DNA of 64,000 nucleotides from a virus. Shown here one piece after another: positions 56,631 through 64,000 of the stretch. The notes under the pieces were generated by a model. That model searched no databases, had not been told where the DNA came from, and worked only from the letters and a program-made list of their open reading frames with translations. Within the stretch, counting starts at the first letter, position 1. Every line of letters starts with the position of its first letter. The translations under genes were made by a program, and so were the position numbers. The stretch is taken from the IMG/VR virus record IMGVR_UViG_3300037475_000162, positions 1 to 64,000 of that record. One strand, given 5' to 3'.

Positions 56631-56836
56631 CGCCGCGCACGGACCGCGCGGCGGGGCGTCAGGACGACGCGCGCAGGGCCGGGGTCATGGCCGGGATTGA
56701 TACCTGACCATTTCCGCGCGCCGTCCGTCGAACTGCTGCCGCGGCGCGGGAACAGCAGAGGGAGGATGGCTGCGAAGCTGGCGTTTGGACAGTCACCACG
56801 GTAGACTACGGTACTCTAGTATGGTAGACTATCGGC
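56631..56836 (+). promoter_or_regulatory. Promoter/operator region of the XRE gene
   Basis: The 206-base spacer has a GC-rich first half and an AT-rich end. GGTAGACTA occurs at 56800-56808 and again at 56823-56831, and TACTCTAGTA (56812-56821) is a dyad. GATAC...GTATC lies downstream near 57130-57155. These are likely operators for the XRE regulator that follows. Confidence 0.5.
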
Positions 56837-57133
56837 ATGAGCGACACACCATCTATCCCTGAGTCCTACTTCTCCCGGCGACTGGTCGAGTTGCGCGAGG
56901 CTCGCGGCCTGAGCCGCTACCGGCTGGCGCAGCTTGCCACCGCGGCCGGTTATCCGATTACGGACGCCGCGCTCGCCAAGCTGGAGCGCGACAGCCGGCC
57001 CTATCTGGAGACGGCCGCTGCACTGGCCGCCGCACTTGGCGTCCAGATCGCCGAACTTGTTGACCCGGACCGTTTTCCGCAGGCCGAAAAGAAAAGCGGA
57101 AAAAATCCGAAGAAAATGCAAAACTGCGGTTGA
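56837..57133 (+). CDS. XRE-family repressor-like protein
   Basis: A 98-residue protein with a full Cro/CI HTH (RRLVELREARGLSRYRLAQLA, DAALAKLERDSRPYLETAAAL). It lacks the C-terminal dimer/protease domain of CI repressors. The C-terminus is basic. It is flanked by operator-like repeats, suggesting autoregulation. Confidence 0.75.
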   Translation: MSDTPSIPESYFSRRLVELREARGLSRYRLAQLATAAGYPITDAALAKLERDSRPYLETAAALAAALGVQIAELVDPDRFPQAEKKSGKNPKKMQNCG

Positions 57134-57224
57134 CTACGATACCGCAGTAGCGTATCATTGAGCATGTGAGACAACGAGGACGCCGGCCCGCAACACGCGG
57201 CCGGCAGACGAAGGAGACGAGACG

Positions 57225-57482
57225 ATGGCGATTCCAATTCCGTGCGGCCCAGGGCGCATACAACTCAGCGATGGCCGGATCGTGGATGTCCCTCCGCGAT
57301 CCCACCAGATCGCAGAGGAGGTGCGGATTCGCTGGACTGACCACCGGTTTACCCCGCCGTTGGTCAGCGAGCATATCGCGTTCGGCTGCTCGCGCAGCGA
57401 GCCGGCGTGCTGGATCACCCAGCGGCCGAACGGCACGCGATTGTGGATCTTGTGCAGCGAGTGCGAGGTTGTCTCCTCCTGA
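57225..57482 (+). CDS. Hypothetical small protein
   Basis: An 85-residue beta-rich protein with GAAGGAGACGAGACG before the ATG. It contains a few Cys (FGCSRSEPACW, ILCSECEVV). Unrecognised. First of a set of small genes with hairpin leaders. Confidence 0.55.
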   Translation: MAIPIPCGPGRIQLSDGRIVDVPPRSHQIAEEVRIRWTDHRFTPPLVSEHIAFGCSRSEPACWITQRPNGTRLWILCSECEVVSS

Positions 57483-57490
57483 CCCCCTCC

Positions 57491-57520
57491 CCCCGCCTCC
57501 CCGGACGTTCCGGGGCGGCG
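57491..57520 (+). other. Hairpin leader, variant form
   Basis: CCCGCC-T-CCCCGGA-CGT-TCCGGGG-C-GGCGGG forms a 13-base-pair helix with one mismatch. It is in the leader of the gene at 57568 and resembles the GCCGGC leaders below in position. Confidence 0.55.
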
Positions 57521-57567
57521 GGATCGAGACGCCTGATGAGTGACCCCCATCTCTGGAGACGAGAGCG

Positions 57568-57780
57568 ATGGACGAGCACTTCCTGGTTCTCCGCCGAGAG
57601 TTCGGCGGAAACTCTGGCCCGGGAAATGGGTGGGCGGCCCGGGACGAGGTGCAGATTATGGCTGCTGCGCGCACGGAGGCGGCGGCCCGCCGCCTCCAGA
57701 AGAACCTCGGCGGCTGGGTCGAGCGGGCCAAGGGTCCGCTCCGGAAATACGAGAGGAACGAATTCCTCCGGTACTGCTGA
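57568..57780 (+). CDS. Hypothetical small protein
   Basis: A 70-residue basic, helical protein (DEHFLVLRREFGGNSGPGNG, ARTEAAARRLQKNLGGW). Unrecognised. Confidence 0.5.
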   Translation: MDEHFLVLRREFGGNSGPGNGWAARDEVQIMAAARTEAAARRLQKNLGGWVERAKGPLRKYERNEFLRYC

Positions 57781-57785
57781 CCCCA

Positions 57786-57834
57786 CCCCTTCGCCCGCCG
57801 CGCCGGCCGGTTGCCGGCAGGGAGGATTCAGACG
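57786..57834 (+). repeat. GCCGGC hairpin leader, copy 1
   Basis: CCTTCGCCCGCCGCGCCGGC then CGGTT and GCCGGC, followed by AGGGAGG and the ATG at 57835. It is the first of three near-identical leaders. Confidence 0.7.
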
Positions 57835-58254
57835 ATGGCAAAGGAACTGGAGATCGTCGCAGCGTCCTACCGGCGCGGCTTCACCGGCCGCGACCACCTT
57901 CTTGACGACGACGATTTCCGGCCCATCGTTGGCCGGATCTTCAGCAGCGAGGCGAAAGCCTACGCTGCCGCCGAAAAACTCAAGCGGAGTGGGGCGCCCG
58001 TCAGTCTGGTGCTGGTCGCGCCCAAGGAGCCGACCAGCGACTATTCCGGGGTGACCAGGGTGGCCGTGTCGTGGATCGGGTCGATCCACGACGGATATTA
58101 CGACGCGGAGGTTTGGGCGGGCGATCAGCAACTTGACGGCCCGTCGAATCCCCTCTTCCCGGTCGGCGTTCGCGACCGGGAATACGGCTACACAGACGAG
58201 TTGCGTCGGGAGTTGCGCCGGGCGTTCCCGCGGGCAGAAATCGATATCCGCTGA
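57835..58254 (+). CDS. Hypothetical protein
   Basis: A 139-residue alpha/beta protein: LEIVAASYRRGFTGRDHLLD, FSSEAKAYAAAEKLKRSGAP, VTRVAV and DREYGYTDELRRELRRAFPR. Unrecognised. Confidence 0.5.
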   Translation: MAKELEIVAASYRRGFTGRDHLLDDDDFRPIVGRIFSSEAKAYAAAEKLKRSGAPVSLVLVAPKEPTSDYSGVTRVAVSWIGSIHDGYYDAEVWAGDQQLDGPSNPLFPVGVRDREYGYTDELRRELRRAFPRAEIDIR

Positions 58255-58260
58255 GTGACC

Positions 58261-58310
58261 CCCTTCGCCCACCGCGCCGGCCGGCAGCCGGCAGGAAGGA
58301 TTGAGGCGAT
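58261..58310 (+). repeat. GCCGGC hairpin leader, copy 2
   Basis: A 33-base block (58261-58293) is identical to 58541-58573. It has a GCCGGC-CGGCA-GCCGGC hairpin, then an AGGAAGG site and the ATG at 58311. Confidence 0.75.
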
Positions 58311-58532
58311 ATGTGGGAGATCGAAGAACTGACCGAATCGGGCCAGTATTCCGGCGAGGGGATCGCCGATGGATCGACGACGGTGAGCCTCTACGACGCC
58401 GTCGCCATGATCGCGGATTTGGGACGGGACGGCGACTTTCGCGTCCTCTCCGAAGGAGAGGAAGCCTGGTCGGGCACTCGCGCCGAAGCGAACGAGTGGT
58501 GCGATGAGATGCTCGCCGCCAGGGGCCGCTGA
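58311..58532 (+). CDS. Hypothetical small acidic protein
   Basis: A 73-residue acidic protein (WEIEELTESGQYSGEGIADG) with a helical end. The AGGAAGG site is in the leader. Unrecognised. Confidence 0.5.
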   Translation: MWEIEELTESGQYSGEGIADGSTTVSLYDAVAMIADLGRDGDFRVLSEGEEAWSGTRAEANEWCDEMLAARGR

Positions 58533-58540
58533 CCCACGCC

Positions 58541-58585
58541 CCCTTCGCCCACCGCGCCGGCCGGCAGCCGGCATGGAGGATTGAG
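58541..58585 (+). repeat. GCCGGC hairpin leader, copy 3
   Basis: Same as copy 2 over 33 bases, then ATGGAGG and ATTGAGATG before the start at 58586. Confidence 0.75.
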
Positions 58586-58867
58586 ATGATGCCGACGACG
58601 GCCGATATCGCCTCCCTCTGCGCCGCCATCGACGCCGGGGACGCCGCCTGCCTGCCGATTCTGGCGGACGCCCTGGAGGAGGCTGGCGATCCGCGGGCGG
58701 CGGGGCTGCGGCGCAGCAAACGCCCTGGGTGCAGCGTGGGGCACTACTCGGATTACGGCTGGTATTACAGCTATGTGGTGGGGTGCGGCGGGATCACCCC
58801 GCCGACCTACTACCCCACCCGCCATGAGGCCTTCCTCGCCCTGGCGGCGGCGCTGGCCGACGTGTAA
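58586..58867 (+). CDS. TIGR02996-like repeat-companion protein, short
   Basis: A 93-residue protein. Residues about 6-40 (ADIASLCAAIDAGDAACLPI, LADALEEAGDPRAAGLRRS) match the repeat-companion motif and share 46 identical bases with the next gene. The rest is a small Tyr-rich domain (YSDYGWYYSYVVG). Confidence 0.6.
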   Translation: MMPTTADIASLCAAIDAGDAACLPILADALEEAGDPRAAGLRRSKRPGCSVGHYSDYGWYYSYVVGCGGITPPTYYPTRHEAFLALAAALADV

Positions 58868-58879
58868 AGGAGATACGCT

Positions 58880-59389
58880 ATGGTGCTGACGGCCGATATC
58901 GCCTCCCTCTGCGCCGCCATCGACGCCGGGGACGACGGCGCCCTGCCGATCCTGGCGGACGCCCTGGAAGAGGCTGGGCTGCTGCCGGAGATGTGCCTGT
59001 CCATCTGCATCCCGGAGGACAACCCCCACGGGCAGAATGCCGAATTCGACGTGCGGCCTGAAGGGGAACCCCACGCGCACGGCCGGCGTCTCGCGGCCCC
59101 GGGCCGGCCCTTCGACGGCGACGAAGGGCGCGCCAGCGGGGGCGGCCGGACCGGCTACTACGAGCCGGACGAGTGGCTCGTCCCCGAGGCGGCCGCTCGC
59201 CTCGTCTGGTCGTCATGGTCCGATGACGGCGACGGGACATACGCCTCCCTCACGGAGTGTCTGGCGTTCGTGCGGGAATATCGCGGCCGGCCCGGCGACT
59301 TCCCCGGGCTGGCCGAACATTACCCCCATGCCGCAGCTGCGTACAGGGCGGCCGCCGTGGCCGCCTACCAGGAGTCCGCCCATGGCTGA
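58880..59389 (+). CDS. TIGR02996-like repeat-companion protein, long
   Basis: A 169-residue protein with the same N-terminal motif (ADIASLCAAIDAGDDGALPI, LADALEEAG) and an unrelated C-terminal domain. A tandem duplication of the N-terminal unit is likely. Function unknown. Confidence 0.6.
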   Translation: MVLTADIASLCAAIDAGDDGALPILADALEEAGLLPEMCLSICIPEDNPHGQNAEFDVRPEGEPHAHGRRLAAPGRPFDGDEGRASGGGRTGYYEPDEWLVPEAAARLVWSSWSDDGDGTYASLTECLAFVREYRGRPGDFPGLAEHYPHAAAAYRAAAVAAYQESAHG

Positions 59390-59819
59390 GCCCCTCGTCC
59401 CTCGCGACCCGCTGGGCATACCCCGGCGGGTACTCTTCCGCTGCTGCGCGGACGTGCTGTTCGCGCAGGCCGACCGCCTGCGTTCGCTCACGCCCTCCCG
59501 GTCGGGAGGCCGGCGCGGCCCAGGCGCGTACGCCGGCGCGGCGGCCAAGGTCGAGGCGCGCCGGCGCATCGCCCAGAACCTGGCGGCGCACGCCGTGCGC
59601 CTCCGCGCGATGGACCGGGACGCCCTGGCCCTGGCCGGCCCCACCGTTGACGCCGCCGTGGCCGGCTACCTGCTGGCGTGGTGCGCCGGGGCGGAGGAGA
59701 TGTGGCGGGAGCTGGACCTGGAGCTCCTGGAGCAGTACGGGCGCAGTCCGCTGCCGAGCCTGGATCGGCACGACCTGAGCGGGGTGTGCCAGGCCGTGGC
59801 GGATGCGTGCCGGGAGTGA
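59382..59819 (+). CDS. Hypothetical helical protein
   Basis: A 145-residue Ala/Arg-rich protein, overlapping the previous gene by 8 bases. It has LFRCCADVLFAQADRLRSL and an acidic helix (EEMWRELDLELLEQYG). Unrecognised. Confidence 0.5.
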   Translation: MAEPLVPRDPLGIPRRVLFRCCADVLFAQADRLRSLTPSRSGGRRGPGAYAGAAAKVEARRRIAQNLAAHAVRLRAMDRDALALAGPTVDAAVAGYLLAWCAGAEEMWRELDLELLEQYGRSPLPSLDRHDLSGVCQAVADACRE

Positions 59820-59876
59820 GTCGCCCGACGTATATCATGTGCGGCCCACTGTTGGCCGCGAGAAAAGGAGACGGCA

Positions 59877-60065
59877 ATGGCAATTCCCGAGCGCGTCCTC
59901 AAAGCGGCGCGCGACGACAGCAAGCAGCTCTGGGAGGTGACCGAGTGGCAGGGTGGTGTGCTTGTGCGCATCGTCACCACAGAGGAGTACCGTTACGCCG
60001 CGATGGTCGCGGCAGACATGCGCCGTGCGGGGTTTGCTGCGGGTATTCGGCCTGCGGTGAGCTAG
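59877..60065 (+). CDS. Small conserved-looking protein
   Basis: A 62-residue protein with AAAAGGAG ahead of the ATG. It has WEVTEWQGGVLVRIVTTEEY and a short helix. Unrecognised. Confidence 0.55.
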   Translation: MAIPERVLKAARDDSKQLWEVTEWQGGVLVRIVTTEEYRYAAMVAADMRRAGFAAGIRPAVS

Positions 60066-60079
60066 CCCTGCCCCTCTCT

Positions 60080-60106
60080 CCAGCCTCTCCTTCGCGGGGA
60101 GGCTGG
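60080..60106. terminator. 11-bp hairpin after small gene
   Basis: CCAGCCTCTCC (60080-60090) pairs with GGGGAGGCTGG (60096-60106) with a TTCGC loop, one G-U pair. It lies just after the stop at 60065 and may terminate transcription. Confidence 0.55.
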
Positions 60107-60262
60107 GTGCGTTTCCGCCCCCTCCCCTCCTTTCCCATTCTTCCGCGCGGTACAATCCATCTGTCGGTGTCCTGTCCACGCCGCTTGGCGTCAATGCAGG
60201 ACGCGCGTTCTCCCCCGCGCCAGTCTGGGATCTCCACTCCCCTCCGCGAGGAGACGCGCGCC

Positions 60263-60775
60263 ATGTCCGCACCTGGCTCTTCCCCCGCGCCCGGACCGCG
60301 CCCCGAAGTCACACGCCCTGACGCCCTGGCTCACCTCGACCTCGTCCACCACGGCGTCCGCCGCTACCGGCGGCGCTACCGCAGCACGGTAACCGGCGAG
60401 GACCTCTTCCAGGAGGCCGCCGTGGCCGTCCTGCTGGCGCTGGCCGCGTACGATCCGCCGGCGCACGGCCCGATCGACGACTACATCTCGCGCAAGGTCG
60501 CCAGCCGGCTGCGCAGCTACTGCCGCCGCGAGGCCCGCCAGGCCGTCCGCGAGCAGCCGCTGGACGACGCCGCGGGCCCGGACGCCAGCGACGTCCGCGG
60601 CGAGGTCCTGGCGCTGGCGTCCGCCGTGCTGCCCGACGAGCAGCGAGAGATCGTCTGTCTGCTCATCGACGGCTGGACGGTGGCGCAAATCGCCGAGCTG
60701 CTCGGCTCTCCCGAGGGTACGATTCGCTGGCTGAAGGCCGAGGCCTTTGCCCGGCTGCGTGCGGCCGACGAATAA
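60263..60775 (+). CDS. RNA polymerase sigma-70 family (ECF-like) sigma factor
   Basis: A 170-residue protein. Region 2 is at about 45-95 (GEDLFQEAAVAVLLALAAYD, ISRKVASRLRSYCRREAR), region 4 at about 122-168 (LPDEQREIVCLLIDGWTVAQI, GSPEGTIRWLKAEAFARLR). It would direct host RNA polymerase to late phage promoters. A weak TACAAT (60151-60156) lies upstream. Confidence 0.8.
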   Translation: MSAPGSSPAPGPRPEVTRPDALAHLDLVHHGVRRYRRRYRSTVTGEDLFQEAAVAVLLALAAYDPPAHGPIDDYISRKVASRLRSYCRREARQAVREQPLDDAAGPDASDVRGEVLALASAVLPDEQREIVCLLIDGWTVAQIAELLGSPEGTIRWLKAEAFARLRAADE

Positions 60776-60894
60776 TTTTGCGAATCGCGCCAACACTTTT
60801 GCCCCGATCCTGTCCCTATATCTGTGGAGCAACAGAGAAGAGAATAAGCCACAAGGCTAGTCGCGTAAGAAATGCGCGCCGAGAGGAACCCCGC

Positions 60895-61986
60895 ATGACC
60901 GCACGTCGCAAGACCGGCGCTCGCCCTTCCCCGCGGCACGTCCTGGCCGGCGCCACCCCTCACCGGATCGTCGGCGCCACTCCGGCAGCGTGGATTCAAC
61001 TTCCGCAGAAGCTCTCCATGTGGCTCAACGACGTGGACGGCGACTGCGTGACGGCGGAAGAGGCGTTCGCTCGCGCCTGTTCCGGCATCCTGATTGCCGA
61101 CGCCACCGTGCAGGCCTGGGCGTCGGCCCACGGCGTTCTCAACGGCGCCGACCTGGCCGAAGTCCTCGACTGGATGGCGCAGAAGGGCTTTGCCCAGGAC
61201 GGCAACCTCTACGGCGCCGGCGGCAAGTCGTCCATCGACTACACCAGCGCCGCCGTGCTGCAAAACGCGATCTATCACGGCCCCGTCAAGATCGGCGTCG
61301 CTGCGGCTCAGCTCCAGAACGTGGTGGGCAACGGCAACGGCTGGTTCGCCGTGGGCTTCAGCACGGATCAGAACCTCGACCACTGCGTCTCGCTGTGCGG
61401 CTACGGTACGCTGTCCTGGCTCGCCCAGCAGCTCGGCGTCTCGGTCCCCGCCGGCATCGACGGGACGAAGCAGGGCTACGCCCTCTTTACCTGGGACACG
61501 GTCGGAATCATCGATGCGGCCAGCATGGTCGCCATCACCGGGGAGGCCTGGCTGCGGACTCCGACCACGGTTGTCGTCGGCGCCAACCCGGTTCCGGCCG
61601 ATCCGGTGTACACGCCGGTTCCGCTTCCGCCCGCGCCTCCAATCCCGGTTCCTCCCGTGCCGGTTCCCGCCGGCCCAACGGAGGAGCAGGTGCAGGGGGC
61701 GGTTGACGCCCTCTGGGCGCACCACCGGCTGGTGAGCAAGGCGCAGATCGACCAGGCGATTCAGCAGGTCTTTGCGGCGCACGCCCCCGCGGCGGCCGGC
61801 TTCGCCCTGCCGTCGATCGATTGGCGGAGTATCGAAGAGCAGGTTCGCGCCTGGATCGCGGAGTTCGGCCCGCTCGCGAAGCCCGCGATTCTGCAAGCCA
61901 TCGACGCCTCGTCCATGAGCGCCGCGGAGAAGATGCTGGCGACGTCGCTGGTCAACTACCTGCTGCCGGGAAGCGCGGCGGCCTGA
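60895..61986 (+). CDS. Papain-like cysteine hydrolase (putative lysin or virion peptidase)
   Basis: A 363-residue protein with GAGAGGAACC before the ATG. Residues about 33-60 (IQLPQKLSMWLNDVDGDCVT with Cys51) and LDHCVSLCGYG with His163 are a papain-fold catalytic pair. A Pro/Val linker (about 240-262) leads to a helical C-terminal domain. Could be the endolysin or a tail peptidase. Confidence 0.6.
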   Translation: MTARRKTGARPSPRHVLAGATPHRIVGATPAAWIQLPQKLSMWLNDVDGDCVTAEEAFARACSGILIADATVQAWASAHGVLNGADLAEVLDWMAQKGFAQDGNLYGAGGKSSIDYTSAAVLQNAIYHGPVKIGVAAAQLQNVVGNGNGWFAVGFSTDQNLDHCVSLCGYGTLSWLAQQLGVSVPAGIDGTKQGYALFTWDTVGIIDAASMVAITGEAWLRTPTTVVVGANPVPADPVYTPVPLPPAPPIPVPPVPVPAGPTEEQVQGAVDALWAHHRLVSKAQIDQAIQQVFAAHAPAAAGFALPSIDWRSIEEQVRAWIAEFGPLAKPAILQAIDASSMSAAEKMLATSLVNYLLPGSAAA

Positions 61987-61999
61987 CGCGGGAGCGTCC

Positions 62000-62209
62000 A
62001 TGAGCCTCACCGACGCCGGCCTGGCCGTCTTCGTCGTGGTCGTCGTCCTCGACGCGTTCGGCCTGCTGCTGGATCTGGCAATCCTCCTGGAGTACGGCCT
62101 CGAAGCCACGATCACGCGGCGGGTGAGACGGCGGCCCGTCCTGGGCCTGCCCATCGTTGCCGCGCAGATCGCGGCGGCGGCGGGGATCGTGGTCCACCTG
62201 TACGGGTAG
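62000..62209 (+). CDS. Small two-helix membrane protein
   Basis: A 69-residue protein with two hydrophobic segments (AGLAVFVVVVVLDAFGLLLD and LGLPIVAAQIAAAAGIVVHL). It follows the cysteine hydrolase by 13 bases; a holin-like function is possible. Confidence 0.55.
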   Translation: MSLTDAGLAVFVVVVVLDAFGLLLDLAILLEYGLEATITRRVRRRPVLGLPIVAAQIAAAAGIVVHLYG

Positions 62210-62234
62210 GAGTCTCACGGGGCGAGGGCAGGGG

Positions 62235-63818
62235 ATGCGCGGCACACTCGCTCCCCTGCTCCTCCTCTCGCTGCTGATGCTGGCTGCGGCGCCGGCCCCG
62301 CAAGGAGAGCCCTGGCAGGCTCCGGCGATCAAGGCGGCGCTGACAGACGCCCGAAGCCTGCCCAGATACGACGCCTGCTTCCATCGGTACTTCGCCTTTC
62401 CGCGAGCCCTGACGGAGAGCGACCTTGCGGCCTGGAGCTTCCACGTCAACCTGTTGTCCGACCAGGGAGACCTATGCAGGCCAGCCGTCGTCGCCCCCAA
62501 TCTGCTGCGGATTGACGTCCGCGAGCTTGGGTGGGACAGGCGGCTCGACGTGCTGGAGCGGTTCGCCGGGCTCGACCCGTACTTCCACGTCCGGGCAAAG
62601 CTGCTCCGAGACGCCGTCGTCGAGCAGGTCGTCACGAAGGGCGGCTTCGCGAAGAAAGGAAGGGGCCGGCAGCGGAACGTCTTCGAGATGGTCCGCAAGA
62701 AGCGCGGCGACACGGTCAACGTCGGTGGAATCGGAACCCCGCCGGTCGAACTGGACGAGCTGCGGCGGCTGCTGGTCACGGACGCCCCGGTGATCTCGGG
62801 GGACTTCTTCCTGAGCCGAACGGCGAGGCAATTCGACCTCGCCAACAACGACAACCCACGGATCGGGTACTACGACTGGCTCGGCCTGGTGGACCGCAAC
62901 GCCTACTTTCGCCTGATCGGCCTGGACGAACAGAAGGCGATCGCCCTGTTCAAGGAATGGCGGGCGCTGGTCGTCAAGAGCGGCGTCTCGCAGCAGAACC
63001 GGCAGATCGTCGCCCTGAACGCGATCACCGGAAGGGCCTGGGTCACACTCGACACGTTCAGCGAAACAGGACGGTCGATCGCCCGGCGGAACCTCAGACG
63101 AGGGGAGTTCGCCCACGATGCGGAGGAGTGGTACGGCTTTCTGCCCAACGGCCTGCCGGCCACGTTTCTCGCGGACAAGAACGGCGTTCGCCAGGCGGCG
63201 GCGCCGGACAAGATCGGCGGCGACGATTCGCCGCTGCGGACCGGGCGAGACGCCCGAATCCACGTCAACCTGAGCTGTCTCCGCTGCCACGGCGGCAACG
63301 ACCAGCTCAAGCCGGTGGACGACTGGGCAAGGAAGACGTTTGCCCGGCGCGGGGCGGTTCTGCGGTTGCAGGACCCCGACAAGCGGACGCTGCTGGAACT
63401 GCGGCGGCAGTACCTCAGCGACATCGACCGCGTGCTGCGGCGGGACCGCGAAGACTTCGTGGACGCCATCGAGCGAGCGACGCGGATCAACGGCAGGGAC
63501 GGGCTGACCAGCGCAGCGATCACGGCGGCCTACGGGCGCTACTGGAACCGCTACGTCGAGGCCCCGGTGACGCTGGACGACGCGGCCCGGGAACTGAGCG
63601 TGACGCCCGCCAGGCTGCAAGCGGCCCTGAAGCGATACCAGCGGACGCGGGGCGGCGGCGACCTGGTGCTCGACGGCTACCTGGACGATCCGCCGCAGAC
63701 GCTGAGCCGGCTGGAGTGGGAAGACAGCTATCAGACGGCCGCTGCGATCGCAGCGGGCTTGCAGCCGCCCGAACAGATCAGGCGGGTGAAGGCCAACGTG
63801 GACGAGGCGGGCAAATGA
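62235..63818 (+). CDS. Exported protein with c-type heme motif
   Basis: A 527-residue protein with a signal peptide at 1-22 (MRGTLAPLLLLSLLMLAAAP). One CxxCH heme site is at C348-H352 (NLSCLRCHGG). The C-terminal 150 residues are helical, with TWEDSYQTAAAIAAG-like ends. Planctomycetes have many such proteins, so this may be a host-derived moron. No other electron-transfer gene is nearby. Confidence 0.65.
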   Translation: MRGTLAPLLLLSLLMLAAAPAPQGEPWQAPAIKAALTDARSLPRYDACFHRYFAFPRALTESDLAAWSFHVNLLSDQGDLCRPAVVAPNLLRIDVRELGWDRRLDVLERFAGLDPYFHVRAKLLRDAVVEQVVTKGGFAKKGRGRQRNVFEMVRKKRGDTVNVGGIGTPPVELDELRRLLVTDAPVISGDFFLSRTARQFDLANNDNPRIGYYDWLGLVDRNAYFRLIGLDEQKAIALFKEWRALVVKSGVSQQNRQIVALNAITGRAWVTLDTFSETGRSIARRNLRRGEFAHDAEEWYGFLPNGLPATFLADKNGVRQAAAPDKIGGDDSPLRTGRDARIHVNLSCLRCHGGNDQLKPVDDWARKTFARRGAVLRLQDPDKRTLLELRRQYLSDIDRVLRRDREDFVDAIERATRINGRDGLTSAAITAAYGRYWNRYVEAPVTLDDAARELSVTPARLQAALKRYQRTRGGGDLVLDGYLDDPPQTLSRLEWEDSYQTAAAIAAGLQPPEQIRRVKANVDEAGK

Positions 63819-63931
63819 TCACGCAGGAGTTTGCCAACGGGGTCAGCGCCGGTGGAATCGCGATGGCCCTGTGCATTGCCTTCGTGTTGTGGATGAGTTT
63901 CCAGCGGGAGAAGAGGAGCAAGAGGCCATGA
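63815..63931 (+). CDS. 38-residue membrane peptide
   Basis: A short frame coupled to both neighbours by ATGA. One helix (AGGIAMALCIAFVLWMSF) and a basic tail (QREKRSKRP). Confidence 0.5.
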   Translation: MITQEFANGVSAGGIAMALCIAFVLWMSFQREKRSKRP

Positions 63932-64000
63932 TCCGATACGCTCTGGCACTCCTGGCCCTTCTCCTTCTCGGCGTCGAGTCGCGCGCCGGCTGCTACGCCC
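63928..64000 (+). CDS. Start of an exported protein (truncated by window edge)
   Basis: The first 24 codons are a signal peptide (MIRYALALLALLLLGVESRA) and GCYA. The frame continues beyond the window; the ATG overlaps the previous stop. Confidence 0.5.
   Translation, partial: MIRYALALLALLLLGVESRAGCYA

Overview
The window is one continuous stretch of a tailed-phage genome or prophage, apparently from a phage of a Planctomycetes host. It is GC-rich. Almost all genes lie on the + strand, and many overlap their neighbour by ATGA, GTGA or TGATG. Three proteins (SG-repeat gene at 42250, genes at 53993 and 58586/58880) carry a TIGR02996-like 'repeat-companion' motif (residue pattern LADxLEExG), and the gene at 39071 resembles DUF1580; both families are known mainly from planctomycetes. 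The host assignment is an inference from these families. Both ends of the window still look phage-like, so the genome extends beyond 64 kb and neither prophage border is visible.

Layout. 1-2.7 kb: small accessory genes, including an Acb2/Tad1-family cyclic-nucleotide sponge (anti-CBASS/anti-Thoeris). 2.7-13 kb: DNA packaging and head (TerS, TerL, DUF935/Mu gp29-like portal, a head protein, a 1237-residue fusion ending in a Mu-I-type maturation protease/scaffold, a probable decoration protein, and a Mu gpT-like major capsid protein). 13-20.7 kb: connector and tail-tube genes, interrupted by a beta-class DNA methyltransferase. The tail chaperone pair uses a classical A AAA AAC slippery heptamer just before the tape measure. 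20.7-34.6 kb: a minus-strand moron, then distal tail, hub and fibre genes. Inside the fibre region is a two-gene carbohydrate/sulfate/methyl-transfer cassette (GT25 + GT-B domain; sulfotransferase + methyltransferase). 34.6-36 kb: holin-like membrane proteins and a strong hairpin. 36-38.4 kb: GIY-YIG protein, tRNA-3'-half-like attachment core and tyrosine integrase.

38.4-47.8 kb is an accessory/control region. It has a DUF2158 pair, a ribbon-helix-helix regulator facing a well-formed promoter, zinc-ribbon proteins, the SG-repeat protein, a PAPS-reductase-like PP-loop enzyme, a CsrA-like protein, and two long gene-poor stretches rich in RNA helices that both end in tRNA T-arm-like sequences. 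47.8-57.1 kb is replication/recombination: XRE regulators, RecT-like annealing protein, SSB-like protein, primase-helicase, remnants of a VRR-NUC nuclease, a 2-deoxyribosyltransferase-like enzyme and an RNAP alpha-CTD-like protein. 57.1-64 kb holds small genes preceded by a repeated hairpin leader, a sigma factor, a papain-like cysteine hydrolase, a small two-helix membrane protein and an exported protein with a c-type heme motif.

How it works together: the head module is Mu-like by sequence, but the phage integrates with a tyrosine integrase and has a siphovirus-type tail. Regulators at 40.3, 47.9 and 56.8 kb and the sigma factor at 60.3 kb are candidates for the lysogeny and transcription switches. 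Several enzymes (sponge, DNA methyltransferase, surface-modifying transferases) would fit evasion of host defences or decoration of the virion. All assignments come from reading motifs; no database search was run.
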